A DNA stretch of 64,000 nucleotides from Elgaria multicarinata webbii (GCF_023053635.1 NC_086179.1:8260001-8324000); one strand, 5' to 3'. Shown: positions 1 to 11,893, numbered from the stretch's first letter. Program-made: numbers and translations. The notes: a model not told the origin generated them from the sequence alone.

Positions 1-1375
1 CCCACCTTCCAGGAATTATAGAGCTTTAAGAAGAAATGCAGTAGGCATTATGATGCAGTGGCCTTGACTGTTCTGCAGTTCAAACAAAATCTAATCTCTG
101 GTGGAGAACCTAGATAGTAACTAGTCCTTGCTTTTCTTTCAAGAAAGTACATGGGTCTATCCCACTTCATCCAGCAGGCCTTGAGGAAGTATGTTTCTGT
201 TGTTGCTATGCTGTTGGAGATCAGGATTTTGGTGTGTGTGTGTGTGTGATTATAACTTGTAACATTATATTCATGTTCTTAGGGGTGGTTTTTTTTAATG
301 ATATTGGCTCCTCTGATTTTGTATTGGAAGTCAGATAAATAAATTGTTTTAGGCTGGAGGAGCGGGGCAAGGAATCTCTCTAAACGGAGAATCTTCAGCT
401 CTTCGCCAAATAGCAGCTCTTAGGATTCTTTGGTGGAGATGAGGGGAGAGATCCATATAGTGGCATATCACTGATACAGCTTCGTAGTGTACCAACGTCC
501 CGTGTCTTGCTTTGGGGATTGACCAAGGGTTTGGGAATCCATGCCTTCCTAATTTAAGCCCGACGCTTCAGAGATATCCATAAGACATCCCTTTCATTCA
601 TTCACCAAACGGAGGGAAGTCGGAGGACCATGGCTGCTAGGTACGCCCATGAACCAGAAACACTTGCCGGCCCTAACCCTTCCGGAGAATGCACAGGCAG
701 TGCTAATGTGGAAGTGTCCAACTGTATGCACATACCTCCTTGTTGCACTAATGCCAAATGCACAGCAACCAGGGGCAGGGGGGGCAGCGTGGCCCTGTGG
801 TGCATTCCCACCGCTATCCTATGTTTGATGTATGTTGGGGAAAATATCTGAGCCCCACATTTCATCCGCACCTTGAACCTTGCACCCTGAGTACATTCCT
901 CAAGACAATCTGCCTTTTGGATTTAGAAGAAGAGGAGTGGTAAGACCTCAGTTCGAGCAGACGCTTGTAACGGCAGCCAGTGAGTGTAGAATAAAAGTCC
1001 CCAAGAATAGAGCCGCGTTCTAAGCTAAGGACATGTCGTTCCTGTTTGACTGACTACAGTTACATCACTCGGATATTTGCTTTGCGCTACAGGGCGAGAA
1101 ATGTGAACCAAAAAACAGAAAAATAAAGTTGCCGGGATGGGGCGGTTTGCTGATGAGCAATTTGTTTTGTTTCCATCATTTTGTAGTATTTTTGAAATGA
1201 TTATTCATGGTCCGTCATGCTGCATCTACAAAACTCTGCCAGACACGTATACTGGCAGGCAAGGGAGGAGGTTTCCTCTGAAAATGTAAACTGACCCCTT
1301 AAAACTCATCCAGGCATTTAGAGCTAGAATGGGACGAAAGTCACATGAATCCTGTACAACACATCCCATGCAGGT
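1..1375. other. No supported gene; single-copy-looking DNA
   Basis: I see no exon, RNA gene or family-level repeat here. The open frames are short and overlap on both strands without a recognisable domain. A short (GT)n run lies at 232-248. Confidence 0.5.
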
Positions 1376-1982
1376 CCCTCCTCTGAACACGCTCCTGCTT
1401 GTCTGCGTCCTTCCTGAATTGTGGTGTCCAGTTCTGGACTCCACAATTCAAGAAGGACGCAGACAAGCTGGAGCGTGTTCAGAGGAGGGCAACCAGGATG
1501 ATCAGGGGTCTGGAAACAAAGCCCTATGAAGAGAGACGTAAAGAACTGGGCATGTTTAGCCTGGAGAAGAGAAGACGGAGGGGAGACATGAGAGCACTCT
1601 TCAAACACTTTAAAGGTTGTCACACAGAGGAGGGCCAGGATCTCTTTTCGATCCTCCCAGAGTGCAGGACACGGAATAATGGACTCAAGTTAAAGGAAGC
1701 CAGATTCCAGCTGGACATCAGGAAAAACTTCCTGACTGTTAGAGCAGTGCGACAATGGAATCAGAGAGCTTCAGCTATTGGGCGGTATAAAAATGTAATA
1801 ATAAATAAATAAATAAATATACCTAGGGAGGTTGTGGGCTCTCCCACACTAGAGGCCTTCAAGAGGCAGCTGGACAAGCATCTGTCAGGGATGCTTTTGG
1901 GTGGATTCCTGCATTGAGCAGGGGGTTGGACTCGATGGCCTTGTAGGCCCCTTCCAACTCTGCTATTCTATGATTCTATGAT
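1376..1982 (+). mobile_element. CR1 LINE 3' end with a 5' inversion
   Basis: From 1436 the + strand encodes the last part of a CR1 reverse transcriptase (motifs [20 protein letters not shown] and FKRQLDKHLSGM-like), then the CR1 3' end with the terminal ATTCTATGATTCTATGA repeat. The first 60 bp (1376-1435) are the same CR1 segment in antisense, so 1376-1498 forms a hairpin. This is the 5'-inversion pattern known from LINE insertion. An L2 tail interrupts the copy at about 1765-1819. It is a dead 5'-truncated insertion, not a host gene. Confidence 0.9.
1765..1819 (+). mobile_element. L2 LINE 3' tail inserted in CR1
   Basis: The segment carries the L2 tail motif GCTTCAGCTATTGGGCGGTA followed by a (TAAA)n run. 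It separates the CR1 words for caatggaatca and acctagggagg, which are adjacent in other CR1 copies in the window. It is therefore younger than the CR1 copy. Confidence 0.8.
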
Positions 1983-2168
1983 CCATGGCCACAGGCTGAG
2001 GCCGATGGGAGTCATAGCCCAAAACATCTGGAGGGCACCAGGTTTAAGCGTATAGGCCTGCAAGCTTTAAACAGTCGGAGCGATCGCTTTACATTGCTTC
2101 CTTCTCCACCCTGAACCGAAAGGTCTCTCAAAGCAGTTGGCTAATTTTAATTTGTGAAGAGAGAGAGA

Positions 2169-2404
2169 GCGCCAGCCTGGTGTAGTGGCTAAAGTGTCGA
2201 ACTGGGAGTCGGGACATCCGGGTTCTAGTCCCCACTCGGCCATGGAAACCCACTGGGTGACTTTGGGCCAGTCGCAGACTCTCAGCCCAACCCACGTCAC
2301 AGGGATGTTGTTGTGAGGATAAAAATGGAGAGAAGGAGGATTATGTATGTCGCTTTGGCTTCCTTGGAGGGAAAAAGGCGGGATATATAAATAAATGCAA
2401 TAAT
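2169..2404 (+). mobile_element. tRNA-derived CORE-type SINE
   Basis: A tRNA-like head has an A-box-like TAGTGGCTAAAG and a B box GGTTCTAGTCC at 2221-2231. A CORE-like middle follows (ctgggtgactttgggccagtc ... cacaggg-tgttgttgtgagg), then a LINE-like tail ending in short A/T repeats. Near-full copies of this family recur at 8401, 17693, 32925 and 52512. It is a SINE, not a functional tRNA gene. Confidence 0.88.
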
Positions 2405-3800
2405 AAAATGTTGATCAGTAGGTCTGCACGTTAAGAGCAGACCAGCTTGTCTCCTGGAAGTTAATTTGTTTCTGGTGTGCTGCTGTTGGAAGGCAGGGCT
2501 CCCTGTATACCGTGCTACACAACCTTTGCTGGTTTGGGAGTTAGAAACCACATGCGCGCAATACATACACAATTTGGGATGTCCAGATTTTGTGAAACCC
2601 ATCTGGTGAGTGTTTTGTGGATTGTGCACTGTCATCCGTTCCAACGTTCATTCCCTGAGATTCGAATTCCATCGCCACCACTGTTACATGGATAAATACC
2701 CAACTAAGAAAGGTTGCAACAATTTTATGTAATTTATGTTGGTACACAAAACATTTAGCGTATCGTTCCCCCCCCCCCCCATTCCTTTCGACTTTTCCCC
2801 ATGTATATTTCCCAGCACGGCACATGTCTCAGCATATTTTCCTGTGAATGAATTTGCATAAATTTTGGGAAAGTACAATAAAAATAAAAATCCTGAAGTC
2901 CACAGACTCCACATGGCCTGGGGAGTCCGGTCCGCTGTGGATTCCACAGGTCAGATTCTTGGACTCATTTTAGTCTGTCTCAAATTTCTCCACCTTCCCT
3001 AATTCCCCCGCAAACAGACACATTTCAGTGATCTTTCCTCGCTGGTAGCAGCAGCAGAGGAACTGCGATCTGCCTAAGGTCATGCAGAGGCAGGAGAGCT
3101 TTCACACTGCAACTTTTTTTGGTTTAGATGTGCTTGCTTCTAATATTTTCTTTTCATTCTCTCTTATGACACGTAGTAGCTTTTGTTTGCTAAACTGTAA
3201 GCGATCTTATAGTTCCTGCAGTACAGCAAGACAACGCCTGTATTCAGATTTGAACAATAAGCTGTTTCATTTACATGTACTCCCCTCTGCTAAGAGACAG
3301 ATGATTAATCAACTTAACTCTTTATCCATTATAAATCAGTTGACAGACCTGTAATTTTTCAGCACAGAAAATCCGGGTAAAATCACCGGTAAAATTATCA
3401 GATGTTTGATGAGGACTTTTTTGGAGGGGGCAGACAGTTTCAGGGTATCTCGAACCCAGGACTCTTGCAGCTAGATGCAAGAGACTTCCCATCTATTGCA
3501 CTCTAGTTTACCAAAAGAGGGAATTGCTGACCAGTGCTGCTGTGTTCCAGCGCCCCCATGCAGGCCGGAGGGTAGTATTGCAGCTCCCAACCCACAAGGA
3601 CCAATTGGTTCTAGATGGGTCCTATAAAGTTTCCAGCCTGACTTCTCAGTTCTGTAAAGAGTTTCTTAGGGTTCCCATCCCACCTTACTTGCTGAATGCC
3701 GTCAGGGCTCACTTGGACCATTTGCCTGACCTAACTGCTTGCCTTAAGGTTGTCAATATTGACAAAGAGAGAGAGAGATGACAGATGCTATAATATGACC
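2405..3800. other. No supported gene or repeat
   Basis: I recognise no coding domain or repeat family. A 85-residue open frame at 3524-3781 (+) has no domain I know and ends in a low-complexity (GA)n stretch. I do not call it a gene. Confidence 0.4.
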
Positions 3801-3903
3801 ATCTGTCAGGGATGCTTTAAGGTGGACTCCTGCATTGAGCAGGGGGTTGGACTCGATGGCCTTATAGGCCCCTTCCAACTCTACTATTCTATGATTCTAT
3901 GAT
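3801..3903 (+). mobile_element. CR1 LINE 3' tip
   Basis: The last ~100 bp of CR1 in sense orientation, from atctgtcagggatgc to the terminal tctatgattctatga repeat. Confidence 0.9.
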
Positions 3904-4035
3904 AGTTGACAGTTCTGTTTTAGAGGCCAAAGACACTCTGTTCCTTTGGAGTACAAAGTTACATAATTCCTCATGTGTCAGGAATGTCCAAGCTGAGAAT
4001 CTCTTGTAATTTGATGTCTCTCTTCATGTAGCTCT

Positions 4036-4040
<5 letters not shown>

Positions 4041-4088
<48 letters not shown>
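4041..4088 (+). repeat. (GA)n microsatellite
   Basis: About 24 uninterrupted GA units. It is followed to 4980 by sequence in which I see no gene or known repeat. Confidence 0.97.
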
Positions 4089-4091
<3 letters not shown>

Positions 4092-4982
4092 TGAGATTAC
4101 GATTTCCCCGAGGATCCGTCACACCTTCTATTATGAGATTCTCAACATCAAAGGCACTCATGCAGGCTAACTTCTTTCACCTTTGTACATTAAGGCAAGG
4201 CATTTCCTGTTACGTTTATTCCTTTTCGAGTTTTCTCTTCCCTTCTCCTCCACCTCCCCCCACCCCCCACCCCTTTGAATTAAAAGTTGAGGATGGAGAG
4301 CAAATAGTGCAGCAGGCCGGACCGTTGCTGGCATCATTTGAATAATCACAATAATCCCTTTTTAATTTCAGGTGCAGATGTTCCCCTCGTGAGGATTCTT
4401 TGTGCCAAATCAAGCAATGCTGCAAAGGAGCCAGATGCTACTGGTGGAGTGATGCCATTTTTTCTTGCGGATTTTCAGCCTGGGCTTTTATTTCAGAAAT
4501 GGAGACATTTGTAGTTCATTAGTCAACACAGCTCGAATAATTAGTGCATCGGGAGGAGAAGATGGGGGAAGAGGTGGGCCATTGACTACGAGCACCCCGT
4601 GGCAGGTGGTTGGGACAGCTTTGTTCTCAAATCTGTGAAATGGGAATGAAAGTGGAACCTGTCTCAGAGGCTTCTTGAGAGGGCAGATGAAATAAGAAGG
4701 TGCCTTGGGAATAAGGCACGCTTTGTGTCAACAAGATTCAAGGTGGTATACAATTTTTCCGAGCTGGCATTTTCTTTCCATGGATGGCGCCAGAGGGCAG
4801 CAAAGTTAGGCAGTTGAGGATGGCCCACATCCATTCAGGCGATCACAAACTGAGGACCACTGCTTCCATCTTGGTTCTTTGCTGATGTAGTGTCAAACCA
4901 GGTAGGAGACAGCTCTCTCTCTCCCTCCCTCTCCTTCCAACCTGCCCAGCCCAGTGTCAACAGAGAATATGCCTCAGAGTCC

Positions 4983-5400
4983 CATATTTATTTATTATTT
5001 ATTTATTTATTGCATTTATATACCTCCCCATAGCCGAAGCTCTCTGGGCAGTTTACAAAAGTTAAAAACAGTAAACATTAAAAACAATTATACAAAGTTT
5101 AAAAACATAAAAAGCATGAAAACAACAGCATCCTTATAAAAACAGCTATTCTGGGGTCCGTTAAAAACCAACTCAGCATATGTTATTAAATGCTATTAAA
5201 TGCCTGGGAGAAGAGAAAGCTCTTAACCTGGTGCCGAAAAGATAATGTTGGCGCCAGGTGAGCCTCGTTGGGGAGATCATTCCATAATTGGGTGTGTGTG
5301 TGTGTGTCGCCACTGAAGAGGCCCTCTCTCTTGTTGCCATCCTCCAAGCTTCCCTCGGAGTAGACACTCGGAGGAGGACCTTAGATGTAGAGTGCAGTGA
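4983..5400 (-). mobile_element. L2-type LINE 3' end, antisense
   Basis: On the minus strand this encodes the degraded end of an L2-clade reverse transcriptase (LWNDLPNEAHLAPTLSFRH-like, compare [20 protein letters not shown] at 40.9 kb). The 3' UTR and the tail ...gagcttcggctatgggga-ggtatataaatgcaataaata follow. A (GT)n run at about 5289-5307 lies inside it. This is an older L2 subfamily than the one at 40.5 kb. Confidence 0.8.
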
Positions 5401-6298
5401 GCTTCCAACCGAAAATAAACACCAAGGATGTCAGCAGAAAGAGTATTTATTATAAGAAAACAGAAGAGAGAGAAACCAGGTTAAGAAAAGAGCAATACGA
5501 GCCAGCACAGTTACATGTACCTAACTTTGGTGGTGGCCATTAGGATGGAGGAACAAGGTAGGTTTTGAGATGGGACTAGAAGGAAAAGAGAATGGTGGCA
5601 TAGATGTTTGGGGAGGGAATGTCTTTCCTTCCCCACAGGGCAGGACTTGATCTAATGCACTTAAGGTACAGGAGGATAAGAGTTTGGTTGAACATTAGGA
5701 AAACCTTGTTGATGGTAAGAGCAGTTGGACGATGAGACCAATTATCTAGAGACGAGGCGTGCTCTTCCATCACTGGAAGTCTTCCAGAAGAGGCAGGACA
5801 GTGTGGGGAGGCAGTAGGGTGCCCTGGGACACCTTTCTTGGCACTCACCAAGGTGCCCTTACTCCCCTCAATTTTTGTGGCCCTTTTTTTTTTTTAGAAA
5901 CAACTTTTCTTACAGGCAGATAGGATTGCTCCAAAGCAAAGTGAGGGCCTTTGGCCCCCTGCCACCTTCCTCTCCCATTCATGCCTCTGGCCCCACATGG
6001 GGCTCAGGGACATTCTTAGGCAATGAAGAGCCGGGGCGGCTGCAGGCTGATGCATTCTCCTGCTGCATGCCCAGTCAGCAAGAAAAGGAATGAGGAGGGA
6101 TGGAGAGAAAAAGGGACCCCTGTCTTTTGGGCAGGTTACTTGACCTAAGGGATGAGCCACACATCACAGAGCAGCCGTTCCATGGCGGTGTCCAGGGAAA
6201 TTTCTCAAACAGTCAAATAGTTGCCTATCCCTGCTGTACACCCATCTGTACAGATGCTCTAGCTCTGGACTTCCTGCAAGACTGTGGATGATACAACC
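5401..6298. other. Intergenic DNA with an old CR1 piece
   Basis: Positions 5640-5805 resemble, in sense orientation, the CR1 segment around aggaaaa-cttgttgatggtaagagcagtt, with many differences, so this is an old copy. Nothing else is recognised. Confidence 0.5.
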
Positions 6299-6306
6299 CT
6301 CTAGCT

Positions 6307-6722
6307 CAGGGGTCCCCAGCCGGTCCGTGGCCTGTTAGGAACTGGGCCGCGCAGGTGAGCTGCTTTCACACCCACTCCACCCCAGCGTACCTGGGCGTGG
6401 GGCGCCATCCCGCATGCCCAGCCGAAGCAAAGCCAGGACACTGAGGGTGGGTGGGTGGCTTTGGAATTGTGCGCCCAGCCGGAAGCCGCTCTAGGAGAGC
6501 GACTTCCGGGCGCGCTGTTCCGAAGCCGCCTGCCCGCCCCAGCGTCCTGGCTTCGCTTCGGCTGGGCCCACCCAGCCGAAGCGAAGCCAGGACGCTGGAG
6601 TGGGGGGGCAGGGGGGCTTCCCAAAACCATCTCCTTAACCCCAACCCCAACCCCCCCCGGTCCGTGGAAAAATTGTCTTCCACAAAACCGGTCCCTGGTG
6701 CCAAAAAGGTTGGGGACCGCTG
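6307..6722. mobile_element. Non-autonomous hAT element with 8-bp target duplication
   Basis: The ends are CAGGGGTCCCCAGCC and the reverse complement of CAGCGGTCCCCAACCTT. The flanks are an exact 8-bp duplication CTCTAGCT at 6299-6306 and 6723-6730, the hAT signature. The inside is GC-rich and contains a palindrome around 6530-6600 (gcgtcctggcttcgcttcgg and its complement). No transposase frame is present. The same core lies in the hAT at 39282-39776, which has other ends. Confidence 0.93.
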
Positions 6723-6792
6723 CTCTAGCTCAATGGTTCTGTGATTACTTCTGCGATTGGAATACGGGCATAGGGGTCAGCAAAGGAGAAGG

Positions 6793-7497
6793 AGGAGAGC
6801 CATGGCTTAGCAATACTACAAGAGAGAAGGATCTTGGGACTGTTGTAGATCACAACCTGAATATGAGCCAACAGTGTGATGTGGCTGCAAAAAAAAGCAA
6901 ATGCTATTTTGGGCTGCATTAATAGAAGTATGGCTCCCAAATCGTGCAAAGTGCTGGTTCCCTTCTATTCAGCACTGGTTAGGCCTCATCTTGAGTAATG
7001 CGTCCAGTTCTGGACACCATACTTCAAGAAAGATGCAGACAAGCTGGAGCGTGTTCAGAGGAGGGCAGTGAGGATGATCAGGGGTCTGGAAACAAAGCCC
7101 TATGAGGAGAGACAGAAAGAACTGGGCATGTTTAGCCTTGAGAAGACTGAAGGGAGACATGATAGTCTTCAAATACTTGAAAAGTTGTCATGCAGAGGAG
7201 GGCCAGGATCTGTTCTCGATCATCCCAGAGCGCAGGACATGGAATCATGGGCTGAAGTTACAGGAAGCCAGATTCCGGCTGGACATCAAGAAAAACTTCC
7301 TGACTGTTAGAGCAGTACGACAATGGAACCAGTTCCCTAGGGAGGTGATGGGCTCTCCCACACTAGAGGCCTTCAAGAGGCAGCTGGACAACCATCTGTC
7401 AGGGATCCTTTAGGGTGGATTCCTGCATTGAGCAGGGGTTGGACTTGATGGCCTTGTGGGCCCCTTCCAACTCTGCTATTCTATGATTCTATATTAG
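6793..7497 (+). mobile_element. CR1 LINE 3' portion
   Basis: The + strand encodes, with several breaks, the CR1 reverse-transcriptase tail from the [20 protein letters not shown] region through [11 protein letters not shown], followed by the 3' UTR and ATTCTATGATTCTAT end. It is a 5'-truncated pseudocopy. Confidence 0.92.
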
Positions 7498-8400
7498 AGA
7501 AGCCTGTGGACAGCTGAGTCCACAATGCTGGAGGAATAAAGGTTGCCGACAGCGATATAATGGGAAGCGGGGGCTGCAAGGTAGAGCAGAGCAAAGCGGC
7601 ACATATTTCTTTAAAGACTAAAATTGAGTTGTTTGACATACGGACATCAGAATAATTGTCTTCTTTTGTGACAGCAGCTTCATCCTGACCCACATACGAG
7701 ATTACGAAGGAAGAAATCGCCCTATAATTTGCAAACCGCATTTGCACATCCAGCAGATGGGGAAGAAAGTTGGGGGAAGGGAAGGAACCGGGCTCATATT
7801 TTTGGAATGTTTCACGCGGAAATGCTGCCCCTTCCAGAAAACCCCTGGGAGAGGCAGCAGCTCTGAGTCCTTTGTGATTAATCTCGGAGTCACGCTTTCA
7901 GAATGCGCACAGCTGTCGCATGTGTTAGCCACAAGCGCGGTGATGGATTGCTTCTCGTTTCGGATGCTCAGCCGCAGGAATTTCTTCTGCCGGGAAGAGG
8001 GAAGAAGTGCTTGGCCGTGGAGCGCAGACCTTGAATTCTTCTCACTCTTCACAGGTTGCGAGATAAAGGCGGGAAGAAAGGAACGGAGCTTTTCAGAATG
8101 GAAAGAAAACAACGAGGCGGCACCCCGAGACCTAGTGTGCACATACACACACACACACACACACACATATATTCAGTTGGTGTGAAATCTGGATTACTTT
8201 TGATGCTTCAGGTGTTTTGGCCTTGGTCAAGAAGGTGACCCCTCTCCATGTATCCCCGTGCAAAGCTGGAAGTCTTTCATATCGGTCGTTAATGATTGGT
8301 AATGAATGCTAAGCTTTGTAGAGCTGCTGTGCTCCTTAACGGGTTCCAACAAGCGACCGCCACAGCTCTGACACCCTGGAGCAGTTCGTCCATAGTGTGC
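7498..8400. other. No supported gene; (CA)n at 8144-8168
   Basis: A 147-residue + strand frame (7742-8185) and its 154-residue shadow on the minus strand overlap fully and end in the CA repeat. Neither shows a domain I recognise. I leave both uncalled. Confidence 0.4.
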
Positions 8401-8718
8401 TGCATAGTGTGGTGTAGTGGCTAGAGTGTTGGACTGGGAGTCGGGAGATCCGGGTTCTAGTCCCCACTCGGCCATGGAAACCCACTGGGTGACTTTGGGC
8501 CAGTCGCAGACTTTCAGCCCAGCCTACCTCACAGGGTTGCTGTTGTGAGAATAAAATGAAGAGGAGGGTGATTATTTATTTATTTATTTATTTATTACAT
8601 TTATATACCGCCCCATAACCGAAGCTCTCTGGGCAGTTTACAAACTGGCCAGAGAGCGGTTGGCCTCCTTGTGTTCCTTGGAGGAAAAAAGGTGGGATCT
8701 AAATGCTAATAATAATAA
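8401..8718 (+). mobile_element. CORE-type SINE split by an L2 tail
   Basis: The SINE head (gtgtagtggctagagtg, B box ggttctagtcc) and middle are intact up to about 8573. The SINE 3' part resumes at about 8661 (cttgtgttccttggagg). Between them lies a short antisense L2 tail. Confidence 0.88.
8574..8660 (-). mobile_element. L2 LINE tail inserted in the SINE
   Basis: Antisense L2 3' end: (TTTA)n, then acatttatataccgcccca and gaagctctctgggcagttta. It interrupts the SINE and so is younger. Confidence 0.85.
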
Positions 8719-8809
8719 GAAGAACAGAAAGAGTTGAACGTTCTTGGACATACATAGTAGATAGGTGCATTGGTCATATCAACATATGTGCGAAAAGAAG
8801 GAAACCCCA

Positions 8810-9083
8810 TAAGGGAGTAAAAAATAAGCCAAAGGCAAGGACGGAACCAAGGAATCTTCTGCAATAATATTAGTAGTAAAAGGTTTATTAAAGTGCCAGG
8901 TGCTTGCGTTCTTCCTCAGGGCTTTATAACGTTTTGCAGTAACGTTATAAAGCCCTGAGGAAGAACGCAACCGCATTTGAAGCGCGTGGGCACCTGGCAC
9001 TTTAATAAACCTTTTACTGCTAATATTATTGCAGAAGATTCCTTGGTTCCGCCCTTGCCTTTGGCTTATTTTTTACTCTCTTA
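8810..9083. mobile_element. Long palindromic foldback MITE
   Basis: The two halves are near-perfect inverted copies. The left arm starts taagggagtaaaaaataagc and the right arm ends gcttattttttactctctta. A second inner stem surrounds aacgttataaagccctgagg. A short 20-bp stretch (ccgcatttgaagcgcgtggg) is present on the right side only. No coding capacity. The flanking target duplication is not obvious. Confidence 0.88.
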
Positions 9084-9152
9084 CACATCAACACATGGGC
9101 ATGTAAATGAACACAGGGGCAGCAAAGGCAAGATGTTACTGGCTGCTGGATT

Positions 9153-9207
9153 GGCAGGGAGTTGGACTAGATGGCCTTTGAGTACCCTTCCAACTCTATA
9201 TTCTATT
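9153..9207 (+). mobile_element. CR1-type LINE 3' tip, divergent subfamily
   Basis: The words ggcagggagttggactagatgg and cccttccaactctatattct match the CR1 3' end with changes, on a short fragment only. Confidence 0.65.
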
Positions 9208-9209
9208 AG

Positions 9210-9350
9210 ATGCAGAGGAGGCTGGTGCTCCAGTTTCATTGGGGCAGCGAGTCCACTCTTGAGTTTCAGTCAGAACCAGTCACCGCTCTAAAAGGAGCTA
9301 CCCAAGCTTGGATAGCTCCTTTAGAGTTTCAGCGGATTCGGACTGAAACC
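9210..9350. mobile_element. Degraded copy of the CAGTGGAGGCTGGTGG hAT MITE
   Basis: It starts gcagaggaggctggtgctcc and contains the family's inner inverted words (tttcagtcagaaccagtca ... gctcctttagagttt). The right end has decayed, and I see no target duplication. Better copies are at 27712 and 30856. Confidence 0.7.
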
Positions 9351-9359
9351 CAGACCTGA

Positions 9360-10200
9360 TTTTTGCTGTGCTTGCAAACTCCCCTGGGGAATCTGGCCAG
9401 CCACGGCCAATAGAATACTGAACTAGTTGGGCTATTTCTGACCCAGTATGGGCTCTCTGTTCCATACTCCGCGCCACCCTCCAGTCTGTGCTGCTACTTC
9501 TGCCCTTTTCGTTCGGAGTGCTTCCGCCTTCTCCGTACACGCCATTTGTTAAACGCACGGGAGAATGGCGTGAAGACTCGTGTAGTTCTTGAACCAGCCT
9601 GGCCAAGCTGAGCTGTTCTCGTCTGCCTTCGCCTCCTTTCTCAGCGGTGCCACAGGAGGAGAAGGAAGACGCTGTCCCTTGGAAGTGCCTTAACTTCCCC
9701 GTTCCTGACTGCCGACGTGGTCATGCAAAGCGAAATAACCGTAATAATAAAAGGGAAGGACATGTGTTAACATCTCTCTTTCTAGGTCGAGCCGTGGATG
9801 TCTGTCTGGAGCTCCCTCAGGAAGCTGGTTCCATATGGTGGTTTAGATTTAAGTACACACTGTCTAGCACCATTTGAAATCAGTGTTCTTGGGGGAAGAA
9901 TGGCTGCTGTTTCGCCAACACAGGAAACCACTTCGGCTTCAAGGCAAAGAAGATTTAAGGCTTCTGAGAAACGCTTGTGTGACAACCGCATTAAAAAGGA
10001 TTTCTGGCCGGCATTTCACATATAGCTTCAGTAGCAAAGTTGAAAGGAGACCCAAAACACGATCTCCTTAGCGTAACCGCTCAAAAATGAATCTCCTCCG
10101 AGGACCTGGCTGCGGGAGGGAGGTTGAATCCTTCTCGGCTTCTGCCAGGCTGTCTGTTATATGATGGCGTGACCGCTCTCGTGGGGGCAGAACTTGGATT
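9360..10200. other. No supported gene
   Basis: No family-level repeat or exon recognised. Overlapping frames of 69-76 residues at 9782-10071 in three frames argue against coding. Confidence 0.4.
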
Positions 10201-10204
10201 TCTC

Positions 10205-10469
10205 AGTGGAGGATGAGCGGGACGCCAAAGAGGATACCAAAGTGCTGGTATTAACATTTAAAGCCCTAAACGGCTTGGGGCCAGGCTATCTGAAGGAACG
10301 CCTCCTCCCATATGTACCTGCCCGGACCCTAAGGTCATCGTCAGGGGCCCTTCTCCGTGAGCCCCTGCCAAAGGAAGTGAGGCAGGTGGCTACCAAGAGG
10401 AGGGCCTTCTCTGCTGTGGCACCCCTGCTGTGGAATGAGCTCCCTAAGGAGGTTCACTTGGCACCTACT

Positions 10470-10521
<52 letters not shown>

Positions 10522-10967
10522 AGTATTTATATACCGCTCCCCATTGAAAAATGTCGGAGTGTTGTACAAGATAAAATGAAAATAAAAGCAGAATAAAACA
10601 GTTAAAACAAAATTTAAAAGAAGCAAAAACAGAGTTTCAAGGCTGCATATTAAGGAAAGGCTTCTTGGACTAAAGATGTTTTCAGGAGGCGCCGAAAGGA
10701 GTACAAGGTTGGACTCATTATATGCCTTTAGACGCCAGGTGAAGACCTTTTTATTCTCCCAACATTTTAACGGTCTATAAATAAATTTAAATTTGTAATT
10801 TTACATTGCTGCTATTTTGATCTGGTTGAGCTTTTGTATTGTATTTCATATTATGGTTTTATACTGTTGTTTTATACTTTGAATGGTTTTAATTTTTGTG
10901 AACCGCCCAGAGAGCTCCAGCTATTGGGCGGTATAGAAATACAATCAATCAATCAATGAATTTAGAA
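10205..10967 (+). mobile_element. L2 LINE 3' portion with an inner antisense L2 insertion
   Basis: The + strand encodes the L2 reverse-transcriptase tail ([20 protein letters not shown] and [20 protein letters not shown]). The 3' UTR ends aaccgcccagagagctccagctattgggcgg and an (AATC)n run. An antisense L2-type tail with a (TTTA)n start splits it at about 10468-10712. Confidence 0.9.
10468..10712 (-). mobile_element. L2-type LINE tail, antisense, nested
   Basis: It begins with a ~50-bp (TTTA)n run, then aagtatttatataccgctcc, and ends at gtacaaggttggactc, where the outer L2 frame resumes. This older subfamily matches the tails at 4983 and 12856 rather than the outer L2. Confidence 0.75.
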
Positions 10968-11089
10968 TAGACCTATCTGGGCATGAGGACTTCCTCTGTG
11001 ATGGATGCTTGCTTGACTATGCAAAATATACCTGCCTCCTTAGGCCTGCTATTTGTCACGGAGAACTCCCAATGTTAAGCTCAGCTGGG

Positions 11090-11770
11090 GGGGGGGGGGG
11101 ACAGAGGAAGGAGTGGCATTTCTCCTTCCCTCCCCTGTCCCTTGGGTTGTTTGGCATTGGTTTTGTATTATGAATCCCCCTCCCAATTGAAATGCCAGCT
11201 CCAGGGTTGGCATAGCTCAGCAGCTAGTTTGAAAGTGGCTCTGGGAGGTGGGAGAGCCACGCCCTCTCTTGCCACGCCAACAGGCCCACCGCTGTCAGAG
11301 CAGTAAAGTCTGGAAGCTTCTGCAGGCACTGAGGGTGAGGAGGGATATCGGAGGGTGGACCTTGGAGGGGGAGATCTGGAATTTTTTAAGGCCCCTCCTA
11401 TGGCTGTCATTACGATTTAAAAGCCCCGTGGTGGTGCTGCGTCAGTTTTACAACGCAACAGCCACCTCACAGCCACTGCAGGGTTTCCCCATAAAGCTGT
11501 GTGCTGAAAAAGTCAGGGATTTACCCCCACTTTTCCTGCCAGGGTGAGGTCACCACGGCTCTTCCGCCGTCCGTCCTCGCCCTGGCGTTGCACCGGGGGG
11601 GGGGCGTGTTCCTGGGTGGAAGGCGACCTGCAATTGGCCACCAGAAAGCCTGCGTTGCCTCCCCCAGTGAGGATTACTCTCCGCCATCCCGCAGCAGCGA
11701 TACCGTGGGGTTTGGCAGCAGAGCGCTGCCAACGCAGCGCTGTGGCAGCCTGGTCTAGGATTGCAGTGCT
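11090..11770. mobile_element. GC-rich DNA-transposon core related to the 18.6-kb hAT
   Basis: Positions 11515-11645 (cacttttcctgccagggtgag, tcttccgccgtccgtcctcg, gttcctgggtgga-ggcgacc) line up with 18805-18915 in the hAT at 18598-19311. Ends were not identified. The overlapping + and - frames here are by-products of GC-rich DNA. Confidence 0.55.
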
Positions 11771-11893
11771 AGTTAGTTGCAGACAAATGTTTTGAGCTGC
11801 AGAAAGATACGCTGCTGTTGTGCGGAATAGTAAGAATCTTATTGTTAGCTTGCAAGCAAAAGCACAGTCCGAAGATTATTGTAAGGAAGCTTT

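Noticed and set aside
2169-2260. tRNA gene
   Set aside because: The A- and B-box-like sequences belong to the head of a SINE that recurs several times with the same downstream body.
7742-8185. 147-residue + frame and its 154-residue antisense shadow
   Set aside because: No known domain, ends in a (CA)n repeat, and both strands are open at once.
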